Shown here piece after piece: positions 26,392 to 35,200 of a stretch of 64,000 bases of DNA. This DNA is from Planococcus circulans (GTDB lineage: Bacteria; Bacillota; Bacilli; Bacillales_A; Planococcaceae), in the NCBI RefSeq assembly GCF_020023385.1, contig NZ_JAIQCL010000002.1:62001-126000 (forward strand), given 5' to 3'. Position 1 is the first letter of the stretch. Each line of letters starts with the position of its first letter. Made by a program: the position numbers and the translations under genes. The notes under the pieces were generated by a model that worked only from the letters and a program-made list of their open reading frames with translations, was not told the DNA's origin and searched no databases.

Positions 26392-27000
26392 TTATTGTGC
26401 AGATAATTCACTTTCGGTCACCCATTTGTGGTTGGTGACGGCTTCATCAGTATCGGTCGTTGTAAAGTCGACCATGTAGACAGTGGTTTCTTCGGCAGAA
26501 TCGATGATGGCAGTGGCGCCCTCCATGCCTTCCATATGGTCTGTGGCAATGACGGCCTCATCACCGGCTGAAAGGGGCGTATCGCCAGCATCCTCCAACT
26601 CTTCGTGGATGACCCATTTATGGTTTTCGACCGGCTCGCCGCCGGTAGTCGGTGTAAAGCTCAAGGCGTAAACGGTCGTGTCGTAGGCACCGGTGATAGT
26701 CGCTTCAGCCCCATCCATGCCGGGCATATGATTTGCACTCATGATTGCCTGGCTGCCAACTTCAAATGTTGGATTTTCAGCTTCGGCCAGCCCTTCCGGC
26801 ACTTCTCCATCGCTGGAATGTTCCATGCCTCCATGCCCCATATCTTCCTCATCCATATTTTCATCCATTTCTTCAGTCATCTCGACCTGATTGTCCGGAT
26901 CGGCTGGGTTTACCGCGTCTTCTTCCGTATCTCCACATGCCGCTAACGTAATCGCGGTTAAAGTTGACATCGTCATCAACAAAAATTTATTCTTTGTCAT
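26392..27000 (-). CDS. DUF1541 lipoprotein, YdhK-like
   Basis: A 202-residue exported lipoprotein with lipobox ITLAACG (Cys about residue 22) and an acidic, Met/His-rich linker (EEDMGHGGMEHSSDGE). Two tandem DUF1541 repeats follow (each about 55 residues, with the pattern HMxGMxGA...TVY...NHKWV). Function is not established. The HM/GM motifs and the neighbouring histidine kinase pair suggest metal binding, perhaps copper (inference). ATG at 27000 is chosen for its AAAGAGGGA site. Confidence 0.82.
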   Translation of the reverse strand: MTKNKFLLMTMSTLTAITLAACGDTEEDAVNPADPDNQVEMTEEMDENMDEEDMGHGGMEHSSDGEVPEGLAEAENPTFEVGSQAIMSANHMPGMDGAEATITGAYDTTVYALSFTPTTGGEPVENHKWVIHEELEDAGDTPLSAGDEAVIATDHMEGMEGATAIIDSAEETTVYMVDFTTTDTDEAVTNHKWVTESELSAQ

Positions 27001-27058
27001 TGAAATCCCTCTTTCTTCACTATAGTCTGTACACTGTACCCACATAGTGTGCAAATAC

Positions 27059-27075
27059 TGTGCAGAATCTGCACA
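27059..27075. promoter_or_regulatory. Palindromic operator candidate between divergent lipoprotein genes
   Basis: TGTGCAGAATCTGCACA is a perfect 8+1+8 palindrome in the 134-bp gap between the DUF1541 gene (minus) and the BNR lipoprotein gene (plus). A shorter TGTACACTGTAC element lies at about 27028. It could control both genes. Confidence 0.5.
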
Positions 27076-27134
27076 ATAAATCAAAACTTTTCTAGTACAA
27101 TAAATTAAAATTGAATGACAGGAGGGCGATTTTA

Positions 27135-28121
27135 ATGAACAGAAAATGGATATTGGCGCCTCTTATGATGGGTGTGCTGCTTGCAGGATGCACAGAGAAA
27201 GATGGGCCGGAGCCGCCAGAAGCAGAAACCGCTGTGGATAATGAAGCCGCTGAAACGAATGAAACAGATGGAACTGCCGAGACTTCAGAGGATTTTGAAG
27301 TCGCGTTCGATGGCCGCATGGACCATGTCCACGGTATGGGCTTTATCGAAAATGAGGAAGGGCTGTATTTTGCATCGCATCACGGCTTGAAGATTTACCG
27401 CGACGGGGAATGGCTGGAAACCAGTGAACATTTTCATGATTACATGGGCTTCAACGCAGTCGATGACGGCTTTTTCACATCCGGCCACCCAGGTCCTGGA
27501 TCGATGATGCAGAATCCGATCGGCATACAGCGAAGCAAAGACGGCGGCCGCTCACTCGACCACATGGGTTTTGAAGGGGAAACCGATTTCCATGGCATGG
27601 CGGTCGGCTATCGCAGCCATCACCTCTTTGTCATGAATCCGCAGGAAAATTCACAGATGGGGCCGGGCTATTTCCGCAGTGAAGATGAAGGGAAAGAGTG
27701 GCAAGAGGTGGAAGGAGCAGGACTCGATGGCGAAGTTTCTTCTTTCGCGATGCATCCGGATGATTCACAATTGATTGCTGCGGCTACGACAGAAGGGATT
27801 TTTCTGTCTGAAGACGGCGGTGACAGTTTCACGCCAGTGACGGAAGAGGGAATTTACGGAACCGCTGTGTTCTTCGGGGAGAGCGCATTGTATTATGCAA
27901 CATACGGTACACAAGCTGAGCTTATCACGTATACTTGGGAAAACGGCGAACAACAGGCACTCGAACTGCCCGATCTGCCGGAAGATGGCATCCTGTATAT
28001 TGCACAAAATCCATCCAACACGGATGAAATCGCCATTTATACAGCGGCTGGCCATGCTTTCATTTCCGAAGACGGGGGAGGCAGTTGGAACCAAATCCTG
28101 AATGCCGGACAAGTAGAATAA
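27135..28121 (+). CDS. F510_1955-type BNR-repeat lipoprotein
   Basis: A 328-residue exported lipoprotein (lipobox GVLLAGC, acidic linker to about residue 55). BNR/Asp-box repeats SKDGGRSLDHMG, SEDEGKEWQEV, SEDGGDSFTPV and SEDGGGSWNQI indicate a beta-propeller. It resembles a family annotated as F510_1955 glycosylhydrolase, but no glycosidase activity is evident and the name should not be taken as a function. AGGAGGG precedes ATG 27135. It is first in a unit with the histidine kinase and response regulator, 35 bp upstream of the kinase. Confidence 0.8.
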   Translation: MNRKWILAPLMMGVLLAGCTEKDGPEPPEAETAVDNEAAETNETDGTAETSEDFEVAFDGRMDHVHGMGFIENEEGLYFASHHGLKIYRDGEWLETSEHFHDYMGFNAVDDGFFTSGHPGPGSMMQNPIGIQRSKDGGRSLDHMGFEGETDFHGMAVGYRSHHLFVMNPQENSQMGPGYFRSEDEGKEWQEVEGAGLDGEVSSFAMHPDDSQLIAAATTEGIFLSEDGGDSFTPVTEEGIYGTAVFFGESALYYATYGTQAELITYTWENGEQQALELPDLPEDGILYIAQNPSNTDEIAIYTAAGHAFISEDGGGSWNQILNAGQVE

Positions 28122-28155
28122 TGGTGAAAAATGTTTTGTAACGGCGGAGGTTCGT

Positions 28156-29544
28156 ATGTTCAATAAATTATCCTTGAAAATTGGCTTATTGTTTTTTATC
28201 TTTATCTTAATCATTGAAGCGTTTTTGTTTGCAACGCTTTACTTCACCCTGGTCAATGAACGCGTCGACGAAGTGATGGAGAATTTATTGGCACGGGGTG
28301 AGACGCACAGTGATGTGCTGGAAGACAGTTTTGAGGATATGACGCTTGCCCATGTCGGCATGATGGAATCGGCTTCTGATTTTATTGTGGTGATTACAGA
28401 CGAAGCAGGGGAGGTCGTAGTCAATTCGGATGCCTTGGAACCTGAAATGTTGGAAATTCTGGGGCATACTGATTTTGAAGATACGTCGATTGACGGAGAG
28501 ATCATCGAAGAAGATTGGCAGGACAAGCGTTATATCGCGACAGACAGTCCGATTACGATTGATGGAGTGCACACGGGACATGTCTTCATGTTTGCGCCGA
28601 CCGACAATATCGAGCGCATCATCGGCCATCTGAAAAACCAATTTCTCCTCGTCGGCATCATTACGGTCATTTTGACCATCATCACGATTCTTTTGCTGTC
28701 TCGTCTGATCACCTTGCCGTTGATTCGCATGAAGGAAGCGACCGAGCAATTGAGCCAAGGCAATAACCAAGTGGATCTGACGACTGGCCGAAACGACGAA
28801 CTGGGGGAGTTGGCGAATGCCATCACCAAATTATCGACGGATCTCGACCGGTTGAAAAATGCCCGCAATGAATTCCTATCCAGTATTTCGCATGAATTGC
28901 GGACGCCGCTTACCTATATCAAAGGTTATGCCGACATTCTGGATCGGCCGGACACCACGGAGCGGGAACGCGAGGAGTATATGGGCATCATCCGTGAAGA
29001 GGCGGCTCACTTAACGCTGCTGGTCGGGAATTTATTCGACTTGGCGAAGCTGGACCGCAATCAATTTACGATTGAACAAAAAGATGTTTCCATTGCAGAA
29101 TTATTGACGTCGGTAGCGGTATTGGTCAAGCCCGCATTTGATGAGGAGAAAATTGAACTGTCCATCAGCTGCGGGGATGAAGTGCAGGCTTTTATCGATC
29201 CTGAGCGTATTCAGCAGGTGCTGCTGAACATTCTGGACAATGCCCGTAAGCATTCTTCAGCAGGCGATCGCGTGACGGTGGAATGCTGTCAGGAAGTGAA
29301 CGGCATCGCCATCCGCATCAGCGATGAAGGGCAGGGGATTCCTGAGGAAGAGCTGCCTTTTGTCTTTGACCGGTTGTACCGTGTGGAAAAATCGAGATCG
29401 CGCGAACGGGGCGGTTCTGGACTGGGCCTGGCGATTGCTAAGGAAATCGTCGAATCGCATGGTGGACGGATTCGCATCGACAGCCAGTTCGGCAAAGGAA
29501 CCGCTGTTACTATCCGATTGAAAAGGGGTGAAGACCATTCATAA
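28156..29544 (+). CDS. HAMP-domain sensor histidine kinase
   Basis: A 462-residue membrane kinase: TM1 about 8-30, extracytoplasmic acidic sensor loop about 31-155, TM2 about 160-182, HAMP about 183-235, HisKA with the phospho-His in SSISHELRTPLTYIKGY, and HATPase (NILDNARKHS, DEGQGIPEEE, GSGLGLAIAK). Its stop overlaps the response regulator start. The signal is unknown; the gene cluster suggests metal or envelope stress. Confidence 0.88.
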   Translation: MFNKLSLKIGLLFFIFILIIEAFLFATLYFTLVNERVDEVMENLLARGETHSDVLEDSFEDMTLAHVGMMESASDFIVVITDEAGEVVVNSDALEPEMLEILGHTDFEDTSIDGEIIEEDWQDKRYIATDSPITIDGVHTGHVFMFAPTDNIERIIGHLKNQFLLVGIITVILTIITILLLSRLITLPLIRMKEATEQLSQGNNQVDLTTGRNDELGELANAITKLSTDLDRLKNARNEFLSSISHELRTPLTYIKGYADILDRPDTTEREREEYMGIIREEAAHLTLLVGNLFDLAKLDRNQFTIEQKDVSIAELLTSVAVLVKPAFDEEKIELSISCGDEVQAFIDPERIQQVLLNILDNARKHSSAGDRVTVECCQEVNGIAIRISDEGQGIPEEELPFVFDRLYRVEKSRSRERGGSGLGLAIAKEIVESHGGRIRIDSQFGKGTAVTIRLKRGEDHS

Positions 29545-30205
29545 AGTGCTGCTGGTGGACGATGAAAAACGGATGCTCGATCTGGTGGCGCTTTATTTGC
29601 GGCCGCATGATTATGCCTGTACAAAAGCTGATAGCGGCAAACAGGCACTGGATTTGTTGAATAATGAAGTGTTCGATCTGGTGCTGTTGGATATCATGAT
29701 GCCGGATATGGATGGTTGGGAAGTGTGTCGGGAAATCCGTAAATCCTCCAAGATACCGATCATCATGCTGACGGCCCGTGAGCAGCAGGAAGACATCGTC
29801 AAAGGCCTGCGTCTTGGAGCGGACGATTACATGACCAAACCTTTTGGCGAAGAGGAGCTGCTTGCGCGGATGGAAGCTTTGCTGCGCCGCAGCACTCCTG
29901 CAAAGCGCATCGAATTGGATGGCTTGGTCTGGGAAGAAGACCGTTTCGAATTGAATTACCGTGGGAGGCCCATCCATCTGACACCAAAAGAATTTTCGAT
30001 GCTCGGTCTCCTGATGAAAAATCCCAATAAAGTCTTCGAGCGCGACCGTCTGCTGGAATTGATCTGGGGCTTCGACTCGGAGACGGAAGGGCGCACGGTT
30101 GATTCGCATGTCCGCAACATCCGCGAGAAAATCCGGCAAGCCGGCTTTCCGGTCGACGAACATTTCCTGACGGTGTGGGGTATCGGTTATAAATGGGTCA
30201 ATTAG
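29528..30205 (+). CDS. OmpR/PhoB-family response regulator
   Basis: A 225-residue regulator with a receiver domain (VLLVDDE; phospho-Asp in VLLDIMMPDMDGWEVC; Lys in YMTKPFGEEELL) and a winged-helix DNA-binding domain (LTPKEFSMLGLLMKNPN, GRTVDSHVRNIREKI). A GTG start inside the kinase gene (17-bp overlap) implies translational coupling. Two terminators follow. Confidence 0.9.
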   Translation: MKTIHKVLLVDDEKRMLDLVALYLRPHDYACTKADSGKQALDLLNNEVFDLVLLDIMMPDMDGWEVCREIRKSSKIPIIMLTAREQQEDIVKGLRLGADDYMTKPFGEEELLARMEALLRRSTPAKRIELDGLVWEEDRFELNYRGRPIHLTPKEFSMLGLLMKNPNKVFERDRLLELIWGFDSETEGRTVDSHVRNIREKIRQAGFPVDEHFLTVWGIGYKWVN

Positions 30206-30206
30206 A

Positions 30207-30242
30207 AAAAACGCTGCAGAAAATTTCTGCAGCTTTTTTTTC
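30207..30242 (+). terminator. First terminator after the response regulator
   Basis: GCTGCAGAA / TTCTGCAGC stem and a T8 tract. Confidence 0.93.
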
Positions 30243-30276
30243 GCATGGCAAGTTCTTTCTGCCATGCTTTTTTTGG
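30243..30276 (+). terminator. Second, tandem terminator
   Basis: GCATGGCA / TGCCATGC stem followed by T7, directly after the first terminator. Confidence 0.88.
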
Positions 30277-30304
30277 GTATTCAGTTAAGGGTGGTTGTGG
30301 TCCT

Positions 30305-30471
30305 AAGAGTTCGCAAATCTTGTTGAACGACTGCAAATTCGGATGAGCGCACGTAAATTCATTTGAACGATTGGAAATCATTCTGAACGGTTGCAAATCT
30401 CCCTGAACGACTTCAAATTCGCCGGACCACCCGGAATAGGAATTCTGAGCCGAGCCGAGCGCATATAAATG
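30305..30471 (+). repeat. 20-bp direct-repeat array, GAACGACTGCAAATTC core
   Basis: Units start at 30305, 30325, 30345, 30365, 30385, 30405 and 30425 (exact 20-bp steps) with the pattern GAACGNNNNNAAATN. One further unit, GAGCGCATATAAATG, sits at 30452, out of phase. The array fills the gap between convergent genes, 29 bp past the tandem terminators. Confidence 0.9.
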
Positions 30472-30528
30472 CCCGGCATAAGGCTTTTTCGCCAAAATCT
30501 GGCTGATCTTCTCTCAAAAACCAAAAAC

Positions 30529-32007
30529 CTACACCAATCGCTCGCCCGACACCGACCGGGCGGCATGGATTCCGCTGGCCGCCGCCCCAATCGTTCCACC
30601 GCCCGGGAAAATGTGGTCGCCGCAGACATAGAGATTCGGCAAACCGGAATGGTGCGAAATGGAATTGAACAGAGCTGCATCCAAAGTTTGAGGAAAGCCG
30701 CCAACAAAACCGTTCGGCCGGCCGGCGAAACGTTCCCACGCTTTCGGTGCACCGCTTTCCATATGGACAACCGCATCGCCGAATTCTGGGATAAGCCCCT
30801 GAATGGCCTGGAGCATTCGCTCCGTTAAAACCGCCCGCGTTTCTTCGTATTTTTCCTGAGTGTCCCACTCTTCAACACGGGAATGCGTGGAAATCGTCAC
30901 GGTCTGGAAGCCTTCAGGAGCGCGCAGCTCATCACCCGGAACAGACGAAGACATGAAGAAATGGCCGCCTTCAGCAAGCCCGTCCCCTGTTGAAATCTGT
31001 CGGAAAGGAGGCAACGGTTCTTTTAGCTTTCTTGATTCGATTGCGAGATACAGGGTGAGCGTCGTCCAGGTTTCTCCGGCAATGCCGTCACGCAAAGAAA
31101 CCTTCAGCTTGGACACCAGTTCCGTGGCCATAATCTTCGGAAGCTGCTGGATCGGAATATTTAGAATGACATCCGTCGCTTCGTAGACATTGCCGCGATG
31201 ATCGGTCGCCATCCAAAGATCGCCCCGCCGTTCCAGCTTTTCAAGCGTGCGCCGTTTTTTCAGCACGCCGCCATTTTCTTTCAGGCTGTCGCCCATCAAT
31301 TCGGAAAAGCGGTACAAGCCGCCAGGCACGTAATATGCGCCTTCGTGATAAATATCAAGCGCCACCGCCGCCAATAAATACGCCACATCTTCACTGCCGG
31401 TCTGCATGCTGTCGATCAAAAGACCATCAAGCATGTGGCGGAATTCCTGCAAGTCACCAAGTCCATGTTTTTTCAGCCGCTGTCCGAGGGTTTGATTGAA
31501 GAAAGGCAGGAGCTTAATGTGCTTGGGACGCATGGATTTTGCGAGGAATGTCCATTCATGTGCCGTTGCAGGAGGCAGGGAAGGGAGCGGATCCATCAAG
31601 GTCCGGACAATGGCGGCGGTGTGGTGAATTTCCTTGTAGAACGCACGGATGGCATCGCCGTGCTGGGGGAAATGCGCTGCGATGCCATCGACATGGCGGG
31701 CACGGTCTTTATGGAACACGAAGGTCGCTTCCGGATGAACCATTTCCATGACAGGCTCGAGTGGTTCGATGGCCATCGGTTTGCCGAGGTAATGGAAGAC
31801 GCGGTCGTGGATGCCGCCCGGTTCAAGGCCCATCCCGAGCGTGGCGCCAGCGGGAAATAAATACTTGTTGCGTTTGAATTTACCGGCGCAGCCGCCGAGT
31901 TCCGAAGAAGCTTCAAGCAGCGTCACCGGCCATCCTGCTTTTGCGAGCAATGAACCCGCGGTCAATCCACCGATGCCGGCGCCTATCACCAATACTGTTC
32001 GTGTCAT
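30529..32007 (-). CDS. Phytoene-desaturase-like FAD oxidoreductase
   Basis: A 492-residue flavoprotein. The N-terminal dinucleotide-binding motif is VLVIGAGIGGLTAGSLLAKAG followed by LLEASSELGGCAGKF; the C-terminal carotenoid-oxidoreductase signature is NLYVCGDHIFPGGGTIGAA. The family desaturates, oxidises or isomerises carotenoids (CrtN, CrtI, CrtO, CrtISO types). No other crt gene is nearby, so its exact reaction is open. No clear terminator follows on the minus strand; the 20-bp repeat array lies there instead. Confidence 0.8.
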   Translation of the reverse strand: MTRTVLVIGAGIGGLTAGSLLAKAGWPVTLLEASSELGGCAGKFKRNKYLFPAGATLGMGLEPGGIHDRVFHYLGKPMAIEPLEPVMEMVHPEATFVFHKDRARHVDGIAAHFPQHGDAIRAFYKEIHHTAAIVRTLMDPLPSLPPATAHEWTFLAKSMRPKHIKLLPFFNQTLGQRLKKHGLGDLQEFRHMLDGLLIDSMQTGSEDVAYLLAAVALDIYHEGAYYVPGGLYRFSELMGDSLKENGGVLKKRRTLEKLERRGDLWMATDHRGNVYEATDVILNIPIQQLPKIMATELVSKLKVSLRDGIAGETWTTLTLYLAIESRKLKEPLPPFRQISTGDGLAEGGHFFMSSSVPGDELRAPEGFQTVTISTHSRVEEWDTQEKYEETRAVLTERMLQAIQGLIPEFGDAVVHMESGAPKAWERFAGRPNGFVGGFPQTLDAALFNSISHHSGLPNLYVCGDHIFPGGGTIGAAASGIHAARSVSGERLV

Positions 32008-32077
32008 CCGAATCCACTCCTTTGGTTGCTGAAGAAAATCTAAGTCTTAACTTTTTAGTTTTGTAGAAGGGCTTAAT

Positions 32078-32470
32078 GGGCGGTTCCGCTTTTCTGGGTG
32101 TCCAGCTCCGGCGCCCAGCTCTTGGGTCATAAGCCAACCCGGCTGTGCGACTGAAAACACGCCACTTCGCCGGTCTGTCTTATGCCCGGCAGAGCTACAT
32201 GGGCGGTTCCGCTTTTCTGGGTGTCCAGCTTCAACGGCCAGTTCCTCGGGTCATAAGCCACTCTGGCTATGCGGCAAAGAACGCCGCTTCGCCAGAGCGT
32301 CTTATGCCTTTCGGAGCTAAACAGCCGTTTCCGCTTTTCTATGTCCAGACTCCGGCAGCCAGCCGCTCGAGTCGCTTCAGCCTTCCCCGCAATGGCTGAA
32401 GAACGCCATTACCGGAAATGCTTCCAGCGCTTGTCACGGCTAGATGGCTGCCTCCGCTTTTCTACCATTA
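32078..32470 (+). repeat. Three degenerate 125-bp stem-loop repeats
   Basis: Three head-to-tail copies bounded by TTCCGCTTTTCTGGGTGTCC-like segments, belonging to the family best seen at 38.2-39.1 kb. The first two are the type with GGGTCATAAGCCA, the third the type with CGAGTCGCTTCAGCC. They occupy most of the 543-bp gap between the desaturase-like gene start and the Csp gene. Confidence 0.85.
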
Positions 32471-32497
32471 TGGCGAAAATCCGCTAACCCTGCCAAT

Positions 32498-32545
32498 ACA
32501 AAAGCCCGGCTGCCGGGGAATTCCCAGCAGCCGGGCTTTCGGTAT
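32498..32545 (-). terminator. Terminator of the copper-storage-type gene
   Basis: On the minus strand, AAAGCCCGGCTG / GCAGCCGGGCTTTT with a 15-nt loop. The plus strand forms the same stem with a weaker tail. Confidence 0.88.
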
Positions 32546-32550
32546 GAAAA

Positions 32551-32877
32551 TTATGCCACGTTGCGGCAAGCTTCTGCGCATTTCTTACAAGCTTCTGCAC
32601 ATTTCTGGCAGTGATCATGGTCGTGTTTTGCACATTCTTCGCCGCATGCATCGCAAATGGCCGCGCATGCCTGCGCCAATTCAGCTACAAATGGGGAGTT
32701 GCGGGTAATCGCATGTTCCAGATACGCACAAATATCTGCGCATTCCCGGTCCAGACGAATACATTGTGCCATCATCTTCACGTCATCTTCCTGTAAGCAC
32801 GCATCAAAACAGTGGTTGCACGCTGCTGCGCAATCGTGCAAGGTTTTAATCAGTTCTGCATGTTGTTCATGTGCCAT
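32551..32877 (-). CDS. Cys-rich four-helix copper-binding protein (Csp-like)
   Basis: A 108-residue cytosolic protein with 16 cysteines spaced as in four-helix copper-storage proteins (Csp3, B. subtilis YhjQ, DUF326). Examples are CAAACNHCFDAC, CAAICDACGEEC and CQKCAEACKKCAEAC. In Csp proteins the Cys line the bundle core and bind many Cu(I) ions. Two histidine patches (HEQH, HDHDH) are present. The real start is at 32877; the longer upstream extension lacks a ribosome site. No signal peptide is seen. Confidence 0.88.
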   Translation of the reverse strand: MAHEQHAELIKTLHDCAAACNHCFDACLQEDDVKMMAQCIRLDRECADICAYLEHAITRNSPFVAELAQACAAICDACGEECAKHDHDHCQKCAEACKKCAEACRNVA

Positions 32878-32977
32878 CAGTAAAACCTCCAGTTTCAGAT
32901 TTTGTTGTGTCCCTTTCTGGTTTCCCTTTAAATTGTCAATTAAACGAAAATTTAGAAAGTCCATAAAATCTGCACAA

Positions 32978-33241
32978 TCAGTTTTCCGGTGGCCCTTTTA
33001 AATTACGCAGCTGTTCTTCATATTCCTCTTTACTGATTTCGCCATTGACATAGCTTTGACGCAGCGCTTCAGCCGCTTTATTCGTTTCGCTTGGTTCGGT
33101 TTGTGCTGATTTATTGCGTGCTTTGATCAATGTGAACCAAAGAGCAGTCCCAATCGCAACCAACAGCACGATAAATGTAACAGCGATGGTCACGCCAAGT
33201 GCCTGGTTTCCAGGGGTGAAAAATTCTCCCATTGCCTTCAA
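32978..33241 (-). CDS. Small membrane protein with SHOCT domain
   Basis: 87 residues: one transmembrane helix (about 15-38, GVTIAVTFIVLLVAIGTALWF), a basic linker, and a C-terminal SHOCT motif (LRQSYVNGEISKEEYEEQL). SHOCT domains mediate oligomerisation in many short membrane proteins. It is a paralogue of the next gene, 20 bp away; the pair lies beside the Csp gene. Function unknown. Confidence 0.78.
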   Translation of the reverse strand: MKAMGEFFTPGNQALGVTIAVTFIVLLVAIGTALWFTLIKARNKSAQTEPSETNKAAEALRQSYVNGEISKEEYEEQLRNLKGPPEN

Positions 33242-33261
33242 CTTCCTTTCTTTAATGAATG

Positions 33262-33519
33262 TTATCTTTTTTTCGACGGTGTCTCCAAATTTTTCATGCG
33301 CTTCTGAAACTCTTCTTCACTAATTTCGCCTCTGTCATACTGCTCTTTCAGCAGCTTTGATTGTTTGTTCTGAGGAGGCAAAATATCACGGGGCATGCCT
33401 TTACGGCTGGTGTAGACCACCAATCCAATAAACGCTATCACCAGAAAAATCAGGAACAGCAGCATCCACAAGTATAATGGAATTCCCGAATCCAGAGAAT
33501 TCACATCGATAGATTCCAC
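33262..33519 (-). CDS. Small membrane protein with SHOCT domain
   Basis: 85 residues: one transmembrane helix (about 15-36, LYLWMLLFLIFLVIAFIGLV), then a C-terminal SHOCT motif (LLKEQYDRGEISEEEFQKRM). It is likely the first gene of a three-gene minus-strand unit with its paralogue and the Csp gene. GAGGAGCG precedes the start. Confidence 0.78.
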   Translation of the reverse strand: MESIDVNSLDSGIPLYLWMLLFLIFLVIAFIGLVVYTSRKGMPRDILPPQNKQSKLLKEQYDRGEISEEEFQKRMKNLETPSKKR

Positions 33520-33687
33520 GTTATCACGCTCCTCTTTGAAATAAAGTCACGCTTTGTTATAAGTTCATTTTACACGTTTACCCCAGTGAATATGAGAACA
33601 AATAAAGAATTGATAAAGGAAAAAATACGAATGGAAAATTCTGATAGTTATGCTACGATATATTTACCTATAAAAGGAGGAATTCCT

Positions 33688-34227
33688 ATGTTCGTACATA
33701 AAATTGACGAAGAACTGTCGCTTAAGGTACAGGAAATGCGTGATGCCGAACGGATTTTTGAGCTGACTGATGCATCACGTGACTATCTGAAAGAATGGCT
33801 GCCGTGGCTGGATTTCACTACTGAATTGAAAGACACCCAAGAATTCATCAAATCCGGCAGCAGCAATTTTGTTGAAGGCAAGAGCCTGGGTGCCGTCATC
33901 CTCTATAAAGGTGAAATCGTTGGAATCGCTGGATTCAACAGTATCAACCAAGCCAACAAAACCGCTTATATCGGCTATTGGCTTGGCCATGAATACCAGG
34001 GAAAAGGCATCATGACCCGTGTCGCCAAAGCGCTGACCGATTATGCGTTAACTGACCTTAAACTCAATAAAGTCGAAATCCGTGCAGCGGTCGGCAACCA
34101 CAAAAGCCGCAGCATCCCCGAACGTCTCGGCTACACAGAAGAAGGCACCATCCGCCAGGCCGAATGGCTATACGACCGTTACGTCGACCATGTCGTCTAT
34201 GGCATGCTGGCATCTGAATGGGGATAA
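33688..34227 (+). CDS. GNAT acetyltransferase, RimJ/RimL-type
   Basis: A 179-residue N-acetyltransferase with motif A YWLGHEYQGKGIMTRVAKAL and the family segments YIGYWLG, LNKVEIRAAVGNHKSRSIPERLGY and TEEGTIRQAEWLYDRYVDHVVYGM. The family acetylates ribosomal proteins or other amines; the substrate is unknown. ATG 33688 behind AAAGGAGGAATTCCT is clearly better than the upstream in-frame ATG at 33586. Confidence 0.85.
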   Translation: MFVHKIDEELSLKVQEMRDAERIFELTDASRDYLKEWLPWLDFTTELKDTQEFIKSGSSNFVEGKSLGAVILYKGEIVGIAGFNSINQANKTAYIGYWLGHEYQGKGIMTRVAKALTDYALTDLKLNKVEIRAAVGNHKSRSIPERLGYTEEGTIRQAEWLYDRYVDHVVYGMLASEWG

Positions 34228-34228
34228 G

Positions 34229-34368
34229 AAAAGCATAGGCAGCCGCTAAGCCCCGACCATTAGAGTGGCGCTCTTTGCCGCACAGCTGGGGCGACTTATG
34301 ACCCGAAGAGCTAGGCTGCCGGAGCTGGACACCAAGAAAAGCGGAGGCGCCCATTAAGCCCCGGCACT
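34229..34368 (-). repeat. Single stem-loop repeat in reverse orientation
   Basis: One copy of the 125-bp family on the minus strand, with GGGCGACTTATGACCCGAAG and AAGAAAAGCGGAGGCGCC. It starts within a few bases of the acetyltransferase stop. Confidence 0.8.
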
Positions 34369-34373
34369 CCCAA

Positions 34374-34412
34374 TAAAAAAAAGCAAAGCAGTACACTCGC
34401 TGCTTTGCTTTT
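34374..34412. terminator. Bidirectional-looking terminator
   Basis: AAAGCAAAGCAG / CTGCTTTGCTTT stem flanked by A8 and T7 tracts. Confidence 0.85.
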
Positions 34413-34474
34413 TTTGAAATGAGCGTAGAATACGAAGTAATAGCAAGCTTTTATTTCGACTGGAGGGAATGCAC

Positions 34475-35200
34475 ATGAACAGCAGCATCTCCATCAACAA
34501 GCTCAGCAAAGCTTATGGCAAAACGGAGATCCTCAATCAGGTGGATCTGCAAATTGCGGGCGGTGAGATTTTTGGGTTGATCGGGCCGTCGGGATCGGGG
34601 AAAACCACGCTGGTGAAGATGATTGTCGGCATCGATTCACCGAGCAGCGGGACGGTTGAGGTTCTCGGCAAGCGGGTGCCCAATCTTTCGTTGCTGCAGG
34701 ACCTCGGCTATATGGCGCAATCGGACGCGCTGTATCCGGAACTGACCGGCAAAGAGAATTTAAGTTTTTTCGCTTCACTCTATAAAATGAAAAAGCCCCG
34801 TTTGAAAGAGCGAATCGCCTATGCGGCGGATTTGGTCCAGTTGACCGATGAACTGGGCAAGAAGGTCTCTGCCTACTCAGGCGGTATGAAGCGGCGATTA
34901 TCGCTGGCAATTGCGTTGGTCCATGATCCGAAAATCCTGATTCTCGATGAGCCGACCGTCGGCATCGATCCGGAACTCCGGCTGTCGATCTGGAGTGAGT
35001 TGATGCTCTTAAAAAGAGAGCAGGGCAAGACCATCATCGTAACGACCCATGTCATGGACGAAGCGGAAAAATGCGATCGCATCGCCCTTGTGCGTGAAGG
35101 CGGAATTCTGGCTTCCGGTACACCGGCTGAATTGAAGAAGGTATACGGTGCAGCTGATTTGGAAGGTGTCTTTTTGCAGGCGGGGAGAGGTGCGCCATGA
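34475..35200 (+). CDS. ABC-2-type exporter ATPase
   Basis: A 241-residue ATP-binding subunit: Walker A GPSGSGKTTLVK, signature SAYSGGMKRRLS, Walker B ILILDEPTVGID. ATG 34475 fits the GGAGGG site better than ATG 34469. It overlaps the permease gene by 4 bp. Such pairs export drugs, lipids or polymers; the substrate is unknown. Confidence 0.88.
   Translation: MNSSISINKLSKAYGKTEILNQVDLQIAGGEIFGLIGPSGSGKTTLVKMIVGIDSPSSGTVEVLGKRVPNLSLLQDLGYMAQSDALYPELTGKENLSFFASLYKMKKPRLKERIAYAADLVQLTDELGKKVSAYSGGMKRRLSLAIALVHDPKILILDEPTVGIDPELRLSIWSELMLLKREQGKTIIVTTHVMDEAEKCDRIALVREGGILASGTPAELKKVYGAADLEGVFLQAGRGAP

Noticed and set aside
32078..32470. Insertion sequence remnant
   Set aside because: No transposase fragment, terminal inverted repeats or target duplication seen; the segment matches the stem-loop repeat family.
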